This document shows positions 11,152-22,686 of a stretch of DNA of 64,000 bases, in pieces. The position numbers and the translations under genes are program-made. The notes under the pieces are model-generated. The model was not told the DNA's origin, did no database searches, and saw only the letters and a program-made list of their open reading frames with translations. Positions within the stretch are counted from its first letter, which is position 1. Every line of letters starts with the position of its first letter. The stretch spans positions 2,914,001 through 2,978,000 of the forward strand of contig NC_088935.1 of the NCBI RefSeq assembly GCF_033473495.1. The letters run 5' to 3'. The DNA is from Cercospora beticola. Taxonomy: Eukaryota; Ascomycota; Dothideomycetes; Mycosphaerellales; Mycosphaerellaceae.

Positions 11152-12207
11152 GACGGTGACATGGAGCTCGCGGCGGGGCGACGGATACAATGTTGCAGCG
11201 TGATAGGGGTCGGCGTGGTGGAGGAGACGATTCTCAATGTTGCTGGTGGTCACTGACGTGTGCACGCGCATTGACAGGGTTGCCGGGTCGAGAACGTTCA
11301 AGCGACAGACTAACAACACCTCCACTCCACTCCCCGAACCACGACCGCAGTCTTTTCTCTCGCTCCACCGCATCGCAGCCAGGGCGATTGTGCGTTACTC
11401 GATGCCCTCGTGGCTGTATCAGCGACAGTACAAGCACAAGCACAAGCTCATCACATCGATGTCTACATGTGACGCTCGAAGATGCCCAAGACTCTTCCCC
11501 CGACAGCAACATAATCAGCCAAGAAAACACGGTTTCGCTGCTACAAACTAAGCGCTCGCATCCACGTGGGCCAAGTGATACGGCGCAGACCACAGGAGGC
11601 AGTGCATGCAGAGGCTATCGCATTTTTCTGCAAGTCATCTATCGCTTGCAACGCTGTTGCGCGATGCATATTGAAGCGGTCCACACTGGCCCCTCTGAAA
11701 CACTTCGCTTCTCAAGCCCTCGGAATCGCCCGTCGACCACGGAGCCATTGACTGCATCTGATAATACCACCGCGGCTCCACCCTCCGTTTCGCCTTCATC
11801 GCTGCGTGGGACTGCATCGCACTCCATCTTTCTCCCAGATAGCTGTCCTCCCTATGCAGTGCTTGGCTTCATCTACCTCGCTCCTAGCCGCGCTCTCGAC
11901 CCATTTCCCCCGACGGCACTCCTCACAATGTTTCAATTCTCCTTGTCATGCTGCATCATGCAAACAATGCATCCGAGCATGGACGCTTGCCCGTAGGAAT
12001 ACATAAAAAGAGTCTGCGAAGCTCTTGTAAGTCTCCATCATCAACCGGCTCGATCAGCAAGTCTGCTCAGTACGCCCTTTCAAAAGCACCTTCTCTACAC
12101 AGCGACTGGTTTCGCTTGCCCTTCATTCAACGCACTCTTTCTATCCCCAGTACCGCTCATCAATCACTCGGTCTTTACCACCTGCAACATCACCCACACC
12201 ACCCAAA
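11152..12207. promoter_or_regulatory. divergent upstream region of the Sip3-like and pectate lyase genes
   Basis: No supportable gene; the ORFs here are Ser/Arg/Cys-rich without domains. A TATA-like ATAAAAAG lies at 12003-12010, about 200 bp before the pectate lyase ATG. C/T- and CA-rich leader sequence follows up to the start codon, typical of a strongly expressed fungal promoter. Confidence 0.4.
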
Positions 12208-13441
12208 ATGCAATACATCCTCCCAGCAACCTTGGCTTTTGCCGTCGCAGCCAATGCAGTGCCTGCCCAGCACTGGCACTACCCCAAGGGCTTTGGAGGC
12301 CCACCAGCGCCTGGTGGCGCTATCCCAACTGGCGGTGCTTACCCAACTGGCCTCGTTCCTACCGCCACAGGAATCCTCCCATGGCCCACCGCACCATACA
12401 GCCCTATCAAACAATACCAGAACAAGGGCCGTGCCGATGACGATGAGGAGTCCAGCTCGTCTTCTGCCGCGTCCAGCAAGACCAAGTCTAGCAAGAAGGG
12501 CAAGTCGTCCTCTGCCACCGCTAGTGTGACCAAGTCGGGCAATGCTGCGTCGGCCACAGGCGGTGCCTCTTCTGGCAACAGCTCTGCCCCTGCTACCACC
12601 GCGGCACCTGCATCCGGTGGCTCTGGTTCGTCCGGAGGCAAGCTGCCAGCCTCCTCTGGCACATCCATCCTTAAGGCCGTCCAGACCATCGCTGCTGGCG
12701 AGTCTTTCGACGGCGGCATGGTCGCTTTCGACCGTGGCGCTTCCTGCACTGGCCAGACCGAGGGAGGCTCGTCCGACACGGTCTTCCACCTCGAAGAAGG
12801 AGCTTCCCTGAGCAACGTCATCATCGGTCCTAACCAGATCGAGGGTGTTCATTGCTTCGGTAGCTGCACCTTGACCAACGTCTGGTGGTCTGAGGTCTGC
12901 GAGGATGCCTTCACCATCAAGGAGCAATCTGCCAGCGGAACCACCACCATCAACGGCGGTGGTGCCTTCGGAGCTGACGACAAAGTTCTCCAGCACAACG
13001 GCGGTCAGTCTACCCCAAATGCAAAGCTAGAAACGTACTGACAAGTCGCTGTAGCTGGTACATTGAAGGTCACAGGCTTTACTACTTCTGACTTCGGAAA
13101 GTTGTACAGATCTTGTATGTAAACCCCCTTCTGCAACAAGAGAGTTCGACTCTCCTGAGTTACGACTACTTTACTAACAATGCATAACAGGCGGAAACTG
13201 CAAGTCCATGAGCGAACGCCACATCATTCTCGACGACATCACCGCCTCCGAAGGCTCCTCTCTCGTGGGAATCAACAGCAACTACGGAGACACCGCCACC
13301 CTCACCAACATCAAAGCATCCGGCGTGAAAGACATTTGCGTTGAATACGAGGGCAACGACAGCGGCAAAGAGCCAACAAAGAAGAGCAGCGGTCCTTCTT
13401 CCGCTTGCATCTACACCGAGTCCGACGTCACTTCGTCTTAG
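12208..13441 (+). CDS. secreted pectate lyase, polysaccharide lyase family 3
   Basis: Three exons, 12208-13003, 13055-13114 and 13191-13441 (introns 51 and 76 nt, the second with TTACTAAC); 368 aa. It starts with a signal peptide ([20 protein letters not shown]), then a Gly/Pro-rich segment and a Ser/Ala/Thr/Lys-rich linker to about residue 150. The PL3 catalytic domain follows: [32 protein letters not shown] and [13 protein letters not shown], the last two formed only after splicing. PL3 enzymes cleave polygalacturonate by beta-elimination, with calcium, outside the cell. The long Ser-rich linker before the catalytic domain is less common in the family and is probably O-glycosylated. Confidence 0.93.
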
Positions 13442-13950
13442 ACTTGGTCAAACTGTCCATCTGAGCTAGTGCGCAGCTGTCTCCTGCCTGCATGCATCAC
13501 CCGTGCAAGCGAGTGAGCTGCTCACCTGGATCACAAACCAGACTAGAAATAGAGAGAGCTCCCAGGTCTCTCTAAATGTAATAGGACAGATGAAATGACA
13601 CGAAGACAACATCACGTTGTCCGCATTCATTTACACCACCGATTTCCATTATCCATTGCAAGTCTCTCTAACGATGCTATAATTTATGGAGCCGTCATTC
13701 CCGTTCAGCCGTGAGGCCATAGATGCGTCTTGAATACCATCACACACACTCCCCAAATGCTTGCTCCTCGGAAACTTGCCAAACAAAGGGCAAATTCTGG
13801 GCAAATGATCGCTCGAACGCTAAATGACAATGAACAAAAATTCTCAACAAATGCTTACAGGTCCAGCCTTCGTAAATCATCAAGTCGTGAAAGGAAGGGA
13901 GCGGAAAATATTGGGTATCATCGGAAAGCGACGCTTTGTCCCGAACGCGC
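13442..13950. other. 3' intergenic region between convergent genes
   Basis: Convergent 3' ends of the pectate lyase and the methyltransferase-domain gene. AT-richer, no gene supported. Confidence 0.5.
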
Positions 13951-16900
13951 TCATACACTCACAGTCCGTCTTCGTGTTTGTAGTGGCTTCTGGGCTTGGC
14001 AGATGAGCAGCCGGAAGCTAGTACGCTGCTTCTCGCACTCTCGCAGAAGACCTCGCTCGCTCCAGATGCTTTGATCAGTTGGGAGCAAAGCTCGTTCGTA
14101 ACAATTGGTGTACCACCAACGGCCTACTCTGGCGACCATTTTGGTAATGCTCTCGTCAGCGTTGTTCCCCAGATCGGGAATCTTTTCTTCGGTATTGTTG
14201 AGAAGATCGAGGAAACCTGAGCCATCATGAGCCGAAGAGGTGTGATTGCGCTGCCACAGTGTCCTTTCTGAGCTGTCTGAGCCAGAGCCGCTGAGATCTT
14301 GCGAACGCACTCGTCCGGCCGCTGGCACGCCAACAACGCAACGTTGAACGTTTTCGAAACCTTTCCGTCCAACCATGCGCACTAAGACATCGCTAAGGTT
14401 GCCCAGACAGACGGTTGGATCACGAATTTGCATCCTCGTCTTGAGCCCTTTGACGGCCTTCCGAGTTTGGCTGCCCATGTTCATAAGGTCCAGATCAAGG
14501 ACGGCTACCTCCAGATATCCTCCGGGGCGAAGCACGCGCTTACATTCCGACACGCAGGCGCTGTAGCTATGCTCGGTAGTGGCGGTCGGGAAGCGAAGCA
14601 CGATCGCGTTGAAGAAGCCTTTGGGAAAGGGAAATGCCGCAGAGAGACTGGTTACTGGGATGCGGCGAAAGTTGGCCGGCGTGCTAGCATCCGCGTCGTC
14701 CCATCCAAGATCGGTGGATACTTTTGAACCCGCGCTCATGTCATAGACCTCGGTGTTTGGGTATGATCGGGCAATGTAGTAGGACCAATCGCTGCTGAGG
14801 CCATCGATGACGAGAACTCGTGCTTCGCTGGCAAATCGCAATTCATTGTTCGCCGGGCTGAACAGAATTCTGCCGAAGGACAGCCATTTACTTGTCATGA
14901 ACGCCCCAGCTCGCATGTTGTCTGCTTGTCTGATACTCTGACTGACAACCACTGCTCGCCCCTGGTGAGCAATGTTTTGAGTGCGCAGAGGGCGATTGCC
15001 CCCCTCGGCACCGTATTGGGTTGCATCCGGCAAGGATGTGGATCTTGAATGTCGTGAGCCAGTGCTTTGACGCGAGGAAACAGCACTGTGTCGGGAATTT
15101 CGCTGCATGGGCATATTCGCTGTCGGGATGTCGAGCATACTCATGCGGTCAAACGAGGTGCAAGTGCTGCGATTGCCATACTCGTTTACCCAAGCAGATA
15201 ATGTATCAGGGGTCAAGGGTGACATCGAAGGCTGCAGGAATCGTGATACTTGCTGTGGCACCGTGAGGACAGTTGAGTTGATGTATGAGCCGGGAATGGC
15301 AGGAAGCTCAACCCTCGGAGGATTACTGGATGGTGGTGGGTGCAAGTGAGGCATCACTGTAGCAGCGACATCCGCATCCGCCTGCGCATACGATCTCCCA
15401 AGCGAGAATGCAGCAGAAGGAAGTTTGTCAAGGGCGACAGCGTCCATCAGATCGTCGTACTCGTTCCAGATGTCCTCTTGCTGAGGCAGCTCAGCATTGG
15501 TTGCAGTCAGATAGACTGGATCGCTCCTAGTCCCGGAGCTTCCCGATACATACGACTGCTGCGAGTCCTTACGTTCGGAAAAGGTGATGAATTCGCTTTG
15601 CCGCGCAGAAATGGCCTTTGCCTGATCTGCACTACTCCAGATGGCACTCTCGTTACTTTCGTCGAGAGGACTTGTCACGATAGCCTGGGCCCAGGGGCTC
15701 TTTCCAGCATCTGAATGAACATCGGGCTCGACCGGACTTGCAGCCATACCGCGTATCTGACTATAGACAGATCCAGGAGGCTTGGGGTGGCTCTCCGCAA
15801 AGGGCCGCGAGAATGACACGTCTGACGGCTTCCGACCACGTGTGGATACCACAGCAGGTATGCGCCCAAACGGCAAAATTCGCGGTTGCTTTGGCACATC
15901 ATAGTCTTGCTCCGGCGTATGAAGTGGACCCGCGACCATGCCTAGATGTGTGGGCGGGGCAAGTTCTGCGCCATGAGGTTGACGTGAGCCTCCTTCCATG
16001 AATATTACAGGTTGGTTATTGGCTTGTGATGTGGCACTTTTTGAGCGGGGCGATGGCATCTGCCGTGGTGCAATGTGCTCCATCGGTCCTTGAGGATAGG
16101 TCTCATACTGCTCGCGGGTATCTTCTTCGGCTGAGCTGTACGAGACATGCATCGCCTTGTCTCTAGCCGTTTCCAAGTCAGAAACCAAGTCCTCGACTTC
16201 TGCAAGGCCCACTGGTGAGACAGAATCCATAAGGGCATAATGAGCGACTGGCACTGGCGTGGTATTCTTGATGGTAGTATGACTGGGAGCGCCTTTTGGC
16301 TGGTTTGTCGATCGAGGTGGTACGTTGGCGCGCTGAAAGAAGTTCCGCAGCCGCCTTGATTTGGTACGGGCCACCGAAGCACCTCGCGCTTCCCCTTCCA
16401 CGTAGTCATTTGCGGCATGTGGAGGTGAAGTTGGCATTTCTCTGTTGTCCAATAACCAGACACGCTGCTCGCCTTCACTTTCGAAAGAGTGTTGGCGAGC
16501 TTGCGAATCTGCGTTGACCTGAAGCGAGGCACCAGCGGCAGATAATGGAGCGATTGAGCGCGGCGCCCCGAAAGCATTCATACGACGATTCGTGATACGT
16601 GCATCGAAGCCATCATCCGAGCTTTCTTGGGTGTTGCATCGTCCAAATGATGGTCGGTGTTCGAAAGAGGGGCGAGATGAATTGCTCATCGCGGACGGTA
16701 ACAGTGATGGCAGTGAAGCGCCGTCAGAAACGGAAGACTGCGAGGAGGGCGCTCGAGTGCTTCCTCCCTGTGCATCGGGAATAGACTCGGTCTGACTCCA
16801 AGCACTCCCACTACCGCGGATGTATACAGGCTTCAATCGGTCTCTCAAGAACTCGTCCATCTCAGGGGAGTCTTTGCTGTTCCTACTGTTCTTGCTGCTC

Positions 16901-18564
16901 CTGAGTGTTGTTGATCCAAGACTGGCCGTGTAAGTTCCGCTATCGCTGCTTGGCGACCGGGAAGTAGTGCTGCTCGTAGTGCTGGCACTTCTCCCTCTGA
17001 ACCCAAATCTGCCGTAGCCTTCATGACCAGTGCCCGCCACTGGACCTTTGCTAGATAGTCTTCTCGGCTTCTCAGCAGCTTTGTTGTCGGTCTTGGGCTT
17101 GCGCGAGAAGAATCCGAATCGAGGCGACTTTGCAGGGGATGGAGCGGTGCCAACGGCTGGCGAATCTTTGCGTTGTCCGCGGAAGCCATTCTTCGTTTCC
17201 AGTCCCTGCGACGAAGATGCAGCCGAGTCCTGCTGTTGTGGGCGCAACGCTGGATGCAGAGGTGAGATGGCTGAGTCCACTCGCGGCGACGTGCCGCGTG
17301 AAGACGATCTCGGCGGTAAGCCAAATCTGCTCTTGACGCTAGATGCGCTTTCGAGGCTCGCACTTTCTTGCGATGAGGTGCGTTTGTGATAGCCGGTGTA
17401 CAAGCGTGGAAGATCACTTTGTATCACTGGCGCTGGTGTTCTGAGGTCTGCTAGGAAAGCCACATCATCCCTTCTTGGTCTAGTTGGGGTCTTGGATACA
17501 GGCGTTGCGACATTCAGGTGCGCCAATTCTGGAGGTACCTCTACGGGCTTTTTGCGCGTCTTGGACGGCGAAGGCTCTTTTGTCAGCTTCCTACGACCTG
17601 TAGCTCGTGAGGTCCCGGAGGCAGGTGAGGCAACAGTTGCCTTCGCTGGCGTCGCAGGTGTGGACGCAGCTCGTTGTTGCCGACTAGCGTTTGCCTCCTT
17701 TAGCGTGCGCACCGTGGAGTTCGAGGACGACGTGGATGATTCCCGAACTGGATGCAGTGCGGACTGCTTCTGCTCGTCCGTTCGACCAGTGGCGCCAATC
17801 TGTGTGCCTGTACGGGAGGAGCTGGACGACCGCCGCGGACGAGCCCCGCTCGCGACTGCTGCCAAGCCTGACGAATATGAAGATGCTGAGCTCGGTGTCG
17901 GGACATGGCTGAATGGTGAGTCGGTATATCTTGTCGATGGAGTCACGGAAGGTGTATAGCCGTACACGGCGGGATCTCTGGTCAAGTTGCGATATTTCAG
18001 GTTTTCATACGTGGCTGGGGTCGTTGATCCTGCAGATCCGCGTAATGTCGTTTGAGGTGGCATCATCCCAAACACAGACTCGTCAGATTCTGGGCGAGAA
18101 ATGAGTTGTTCATCTTCTTCCTCTTGTGGAGAGGGTATGACAAGCTGCAGTGTTCCAGCCTCGGAGCGTTTCTGTGCAGCATAGTGATCGATCGCGCCCG
18201 ATTGTTTGCGGCGGAGGAGATTTGATCGAGGGCTGTCGAACGTCGAGGCTGAGGAGCCTGAAATGAGAGACGGTGTTCGCATGCCCACTTGACCTGGCGC
18301 AATGGTGCCTACCGGTGTCAGGAACCTTGGCATATCTGGGCCATGTTTTTGCGCCGCCATCGATACCGGCGTTGGGGTTCTACCGGCGGATCTGATCGGC
18401 ACCTGACCAACATCTTTGACAGTCCTCCTCGCTAGCTTGGAAATGTGTTGTGTGCTTTTGTTTTGCTGACCATTCTCAGCACTACCCTTGGTTGGTATGC
18501 GACTGTTGTGGTGTTTCGATGATTGTTGTGTAGTGTCTCTGGAGTGGGTCCTCGACGAGGACAT
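13951..18564 (-). CDS. large disordered protein with C-terminal methyltransferase-like domain
   Basis: A single uninterrupted frame of 1,537 codons; no intron needed. Roughly the first 1,150 residues are Ser/Thr/Pro/Arg-rich, low-complexity and probably disordered, with many SP and TP sites. The last 350 residues hold a Rossmann-like SAM-methyltransferase fold: ARVLVIDGLSSDWSYYIA (motif I region), TEVYDMSAG, then FFNAIVLRFPTA and CKRVLRPGGYLEVAVLDLDL (motifs III-IV region). The Gly-rich SAM loop is degenerate (IDGLSSDW), so activity is uncertain. Fungi carry a family of long proteins of this layout annotated only as methyltransferase type 11 domain proteins. The first ATG (MSSSRTHSRDTT) is taken as start; the substrate is unknown. 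Confidence 0.8.
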   Translation of the reverse strand: MSSSRTHSRDTTQQSSKHHNSRIPTKGSAENGQQNKSTQHISKLARRTVKDVGQVPIRSAGRTPTPVSMAAQKHGPDMPRFLTPVGTIAPGQVGMRTPSLISGSSASTFDSPRSNLLRRKQSGAIDHYAAQKRSEAGTLQLVIPSPQEEEDEQLISRPESDESVFGMMPPQTTLRGSAGSTTPATYENLKYRNLTRDPAVYGYTPSVTPSTRYTDSPFSHVPTPSSASSYSSGLAAVASGARPRRSSSSSRTGTQIGATGRTDEQKQSALHPVRESSTSSSNSTVRTLKEANASRQQRAASTPATPAKATVASPASGTSRATGRRKLTKEPSPSKTRKKPVEVPPELAHLNVATPVSKTPTRPRRDDVAFLADLRTPAPVIQSDLPRLYTGYHKRTSSQESASLESASSVKSRFGLPPRSSSRGTSPRVDSAISPLHPALRPQQQDSAASSSQGLETKNGFRGQRKDSPAVGTAPSPAKSPRFGFFSRKPKTDNKAAEKPRRLSSKGPVAGTGHEGYGRFGFRGRSASTTSSTTSRSPSSDSGTYTASLGSTTLRSSKNSRNSKDSPEMDEFLRDRLKPVYIRGSGSAWSQTESIPDAQGGSTRAPSSQSSVSDGASLPSLLPSAMSNSSRPSFEHRPSFGRCNTQESSDDGFDARITNRRMNAFGAPRSIAPLSAAGASLQVNADSQARQHSFESEGEQRVWLLDNREMPTSPPHAANDYVEGEARGASVARTKSRRLRNFFQRANVPPRSTNQPKGAPSHTTIKNTTPVPVAHYALMDSVSPVGLAEVEDLVSDLETARDKAMHVSYSSAEEDTREQYETYPQGPMEHIAPRQMPSPRSKSATSQANNQPVIFMEGGSRQPHGAELAPPTHLGMVAGPLHTPEQDYDVPKQPRILPFGRIPAVVSTRGRKPSDVSFSRPFAESHPKPPGSVYSQIRGMAASPVEPDVHSDAGKSPWAQAIVTSPLDESNESAIWSSADQAKAISARQSEFITFSERKDSQQSYVSGSSGTRSDPVYLTATNAELPQQEDIWNEYDDLMDAVALDKLPSAAFSLGRSYAQADADVAATVMPHLHPPPSSNPPRVELPAIPGSYINSTVLTVPQQVSRFLQPSMSPLTPDTLSAWVNEYGNRSTCTSFDRMSMLDIPTANMPMQRNSRHSAVSSRQSTGSRHSRSTSLPDATQYGAEGGNRPLRTQNIAHQGRAVVVSQSIRQADNMRAGAFMTSKWLSFGRILFSPANNELRFASEARVLVIDGLSSDWSYYIARSYPNTEVYDMSAGSKVSTDLGWDDADASTPANFRRIPVTSLSAAFPFPKGFFNAIVLRFPTATTEHSYSACVSECKRVLRPGGYLEVAVLDLDLMNMGSQTRKAVKGLKTRMQIRDPTVCLGNLSDVLVRMVGRKGFENVQRCVVGVPAAGRVRSQDLSGSGSDSSERTLWQRNHTSSAHDGSGFLDLLNNTEEKIPDLGNNADESITKMVARVGRWWYTNCYERALLPTDQSIWSERGLLRECEKQRTSFRLLICQAQKPLQTRRRTVSV

Positions 18565-21544
18565 GATTCGAAGTCGTTGTTCGCGGATGTGCTGTGACAG
18601 TCTGAATCACTCTCGCACCTTGCCATGCAATTCATCTGGATTATGTGGGATATTCTGCCATGTGATCGTGGAATAATAATTTGGTGTGCCCAAAGTAATG
18701 CATAAGATTCAAGAGGGACTATTAAGCGATCGCATAAACGTCAGCGCCAGCGCTTGCGACCGCGAGATATGGATAGATTCTGCACAAGAATCTTGTTGCG
18801 AAAAGATGAGAATCACCTTTTGTTTGGATGCAGTCAGTGCAACTGGCCGGAAGACGCGAAGCGTGCTGGTGCGGTCATGCAGCAGGCTGCGCTGCGCCAC
18901 GACTTGGTGCAGGTGCGGCGACGCCGATGCTGGCCGATCAGCGTTCCGCGAGCACCCACGCCACAGCTGGTGCTACGTGTAGAGCGCAGATTGGTCTCAC
19001 ATATGTATAGACCTGTTCTGCTGCTGGTCTGGTCGTCCTTTGCCGCACAGCTGGGCCACAGCGATTGTCCGTGAGATGCAGTGCGCTGATGGGCCTCGAC
19101 ACCCGTGGGTTCGGGAGAGACGATGCTTGCTTGCTTGCTGCTTGCCTCGGCGGAGCGCTTGGATCGTCTGGACTGGAGGCTGTCGGAGTCGCGTTCATGT
19201 GCTACGTCTGGCACGGTGGATGGGGTGTATTCCAGCAATGGTTCTTGCGCTGCGCAACAATGGGTGAAGGGACAGAGACAGGGCGAGTGGAAGGGAGTGT
19301 TGTTGGCGTTGGACTGCCGTGCTGCTGACAGCTGCATTCGCTGCTGAGCTGAGAGCGGCGGGTGGCACAAGTACTTGCAGACGCCATGCGCAGGCCTCGC
19401 TGCACGCACGCACGCGGCGAAGAAGTAATCATCGAGAAGCACCATGGCGCCGCGCTCGTTTCGACGTGCGTGCAAGCAGCAGACCACTCACAGCAGCAAG
19501 ACGCCAGCCCTTCACGTGGATTCGTCGGCAAAAATGGGAACTTCTGCAGTGTTCCGCCTGCACCTGGTCCGTTGGGGCTTGCTTGCGCTCGTGCTCATGC
19601 AGGACACCGGCTCTGCCGAGCTGTGCAGTGTGTGGCCTGCAACGAGACAACACACAACAGCAGCGCCCTCGCACCCATGGTTGTTGGTATTGCGCATCCG
19701 CCACTCGGAGCCCGCATGGTGGCGTTCTGTCAGAGACAACACCCAACCCAACACAATATCGCGTGTGTACTTGCCGCCTACCCTTCATTCAAACCGCACC
19801 ACTCACGTCAACTAAGTAGCAGTTGGGCAACGGAACTACAGTTGCTCGACGGTCCGTGGCAGCTCTCCTACCTCCGCGCAATTGAAGAATTGAGCTGCTC
19901 GTGCCTCTGATTGGATCTGCGCATTGCACGCTACTTTGACCAACCCGCTTCCGGTTGCTCCACAACCTCCGTCTGTGAGAGAGTAGGATGATTATACCTT
20001 CGGCGACCCTGCTCAAGAAAGTAATGCTCTGAACATGCCGTGCGACTGCTTCTTAGACTGCATTGGCACACAATGTGTCGAGAACGACCGCGATGATCAG
20101 GTGTTGGACATCGAGCCTCACCGGCATCGCGATTGGACGTTCTAGCTACTATCCCGCGCATACTACCTATATTATCAAGTCTCACCTATGCCGCTAAGCG
20201 CCGTCTATGCCGCGCAGCCGCTGTCAGAAGCGTACGCGCCCAGAGAGATGGAGCTTGACTTCACTTTCACACTGCATGATCCTTGCGACGCTAGACTTCC
20301 TCTCTGTCACCCGCATAGTGTTTCTGTCATGTGACTCATGATATGGTGTTGTGGGCTCGAGTGTGAGTCGCCCTGGATAGGTTTCCTCACGGGACGAGCG
20401 GGGAAGCAAACGCCTACGACGTACTGCCGGATGCGAGTGAGTCCAAAGGATCAAGTAGCAGGACGGCACGAGCTGTCCTGAACCGCCTGTTCTCCGATCC
20501 TTGGATGGAATACCCGAATGGCATGAGTCAGGCAGGCGGCAGAAGAATCGAGTGAGCTACATGTGGATGTCAATGCATATGTAGGACTATGAGCACATCC
20601 TGGCGTCAGCAACAATGGTAGGAACAACGATACATGCACCTTTTGGCTTCTGTTTCCTCAACGCATCGGCAGACGGGTGCAAAGGTTGCTAGCTGTGATA
20701 GCACCTCGAAACCCGTTTACGACCACACGTAGATTCGTCGAGCAACCAAGCCCATTGTGACCTGCACTTGGTGTCTCTGAGTATCTGGCGGAAGATGGTT
20801 GTGTCCTGTGACTGCATGAAGTCTGCTCATTTGCCAAGTTAGAATCGCAGATACAGGATCGAGACAGAGCTGCGTACATTCTTCGATCGTGGGACAACGT
20901 GACCCTGGTCTTCTAGACACTTCATGTAGTCGGCAGATTTCCCGTGCGCATCGGACGCGACAACTCGTCGGCAGTCTGACTGTTCATGTCTCCCCGGGCG
21001 CCTCGCCTCCAGGCTCAGCTCTGCGATCATTTGGCCTTCTACGCGGCGGGACGCATAGCTATTCAGGGCTCTCCAGAAGGGTGTCTTGCTGCGTGGTGAT
21101 CGTCTGTCGCTGCCAGCTTTCTTCCGCTTCTCGTGTTTCGACGCGTGCTCGGCGCGAATGGGATTGCATGCCGCCCTGCAATGCCAAATGTCTGCAGTTC
21201 CGGAAGCTGCTTCAGACCGAATCCATGGCGCCTGTGCTGTGCTTCCGAAGTAACATGGTTGCAGCTTCGCGTACGAGCCTCCCTTGCAAAGTGAGCCTCA
21301 CACTGCACCGGCGCGTTGTCCAGACAGAGAATGTCGGAGGAACCAGCTGGAGGACTTGGCACCCGTGAACTCCAGTCCCTGCGGCGGCTGTTGTCGATCC
21401 GAGCAGCAAAGAGTGAACGTGGCTGCATTCAATGCGCTGCCTTCACCAGCATCCACATTCGCTGCGCACCATTACCGGAGTCCCCAGTTCCATCGTCTAT
21501 GTAGCAGTGGTTGTGCAGGGACAGGCACAGTCACGAGCGAGGCC
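18565..21544. other. 3-kb GC-rich interval with no supportable gene
   Basis: Several overlapping ORFs of 60-217 codons occur on both strands, in all frames, with Cys/Arg/Ser-rich composition and no recognisable domain. That is the pattern of GC-rich noncoding DNA. I found no tRNA, rRNA, LTR or terminal repeat. A short run of GCAC units lies near 19404. It could hold a noncoding RNA or the long 5' region of the receptor gene that follows. Confidence 0.4.
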
Positions 21545-22686
21545 ATGAAGCTGCTCTACTACTCGCTCGCCGTCTATCTGTCCGCCACCCCAGCGCTAGC
21601 AGCTTCCAGCGCGGACAGCAAGAAGGGCGACAAGCCATGCACCATTACATCGCCTACCACAGGCTCGTTCTTCGACCTCACGTCGCTGCAGATACCCGAT
21701 CCCGCGACCTCGAAAGCGAAACATCCGAAAGAGCATAGCTGGAATGCCACAGGATACGATGTTGGCTACAACTTCACTATCAACTTCTGTGGTCCTGTGG
21801 TAGAAACGGTAGAGGATGTGGAAGGTGTGGATAAGGAGTTGTGGCGGAATGTGAGCGCCTTCTACAGGCACGATGATAAGGTTTACAGTATTGGGTCAGT
21901 TCGACGACTCGCGAAACCCCGCGCATTCAACTGACATTGCTCAGACAACAGAACTCGGACTTGGTTATGCGAGGGAGGAAGCTAGTTCTAAACTACACCG
22001 ATGGCAGCCCATGCGAGCAGTCACAGGACAAAAGAGCGCGAAGCGAGCGACTAAGAGAGTCTGCGGACGAGGACGATAAGAAAGACGACAAGAAAGATGA
22101 CGACGAGAAGGAGAAAGAGCCGGCGAAGAAGCCCAAGGGCAGAACGAAGAGCACGGTGATCAGTATGCTTTGTGACAGAGATCCACTGGCGCCCCCTCTG
22201 CAATTGAGCTTCGTGGGCACTCTCGACGAATGCACATATTTCTTCGAGGGCCGATCCGCTGCTGCATGCGCAACAGCAAACACAAGCAAAGCAACGCTCA
22301 ACCCGGCTGGAGTCTTTGGTGTGATCGTCATGATCGCCATCATGGTCTACTTCGTGGGAGGTTGCGTTTACAATCGTGCTGTGCTCCAGCAAAGGGGCTG
22401 GCAACAGGTCCCAAACTACAGTTTGTGGCTGGGGATACTGAGATTCTTCAGAGTACGGGGCCGCAGTCCGTTCAGGCGGCGAGCTCGGTTTGAGTATGCT
22501 GACTTGACCTCTTAGGACATCTTCATCATCCTGACCTCCTCCTGTACACGATACACGCCGTCCAGACGAGGCTATCACCGGGTCGGACAGAACGGTGGTA
22601 TGGGAGGAAATGGGCGGGCAAGAGGCGACAGTGCAGACGCTGAGAATCGGCTGATCGACTCCCTTGATGAAGATTGGAATGATTGA
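21545..22686 (+). CDS. Mrl1-like sorting receptor (mannose-6-phosphate-receptor homology domain)
   Basis: Three exons, 21545-21894, 21945-22452 and 22516-22686 (introns 50 and 63 nt); 342 aa. Signal peptide (MKLLYYSLAVYLSATPALA); lumenal MRH-type domain with conserved cysteines (DKPCTITSPTTGSFFDL, NFTINFCGPVVE, DGSPCEQSQ, SMLCDRD, DECTYFFEGRSAAACA); one transmembrane segment (VFGVIVMIAIMVYFVGGCVY); cytosolic tail ending LIDSLDEDWND. A Lys/Asp-rich stretch (residues about 155-185) interrupts the lumenal domain. Family role: Golgi-to-vacuole sorting receptor. Atg27 shares the fold and is the main alternative, but the long tail (QVPNYSLWLGI, RRGYH) fits the Mrl1-type receptor better. Confidence 0.82.

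Noticed and set aside
12190..12996. 268-codon minus-strand ORF over the pectate lyase
   Set aside because: Antisense to a certain secreted enzyme with a signal peptide; Gly/Arg/Ala low complexity only.
13115..13190. T-arm-like GAGAGTTCGACTCTCCT
   Set aside because: Inside pectate lyase intron 2; no D-arm, acceptor stem or terminator nearby.
18834..19487. 217-codon minus-strand ORF in the gene-free block
   Set aside because: Cys/Arg/Ser-rich, overlapped by comparable ORFs in most other frames; no domain, signal peptide or splice context.
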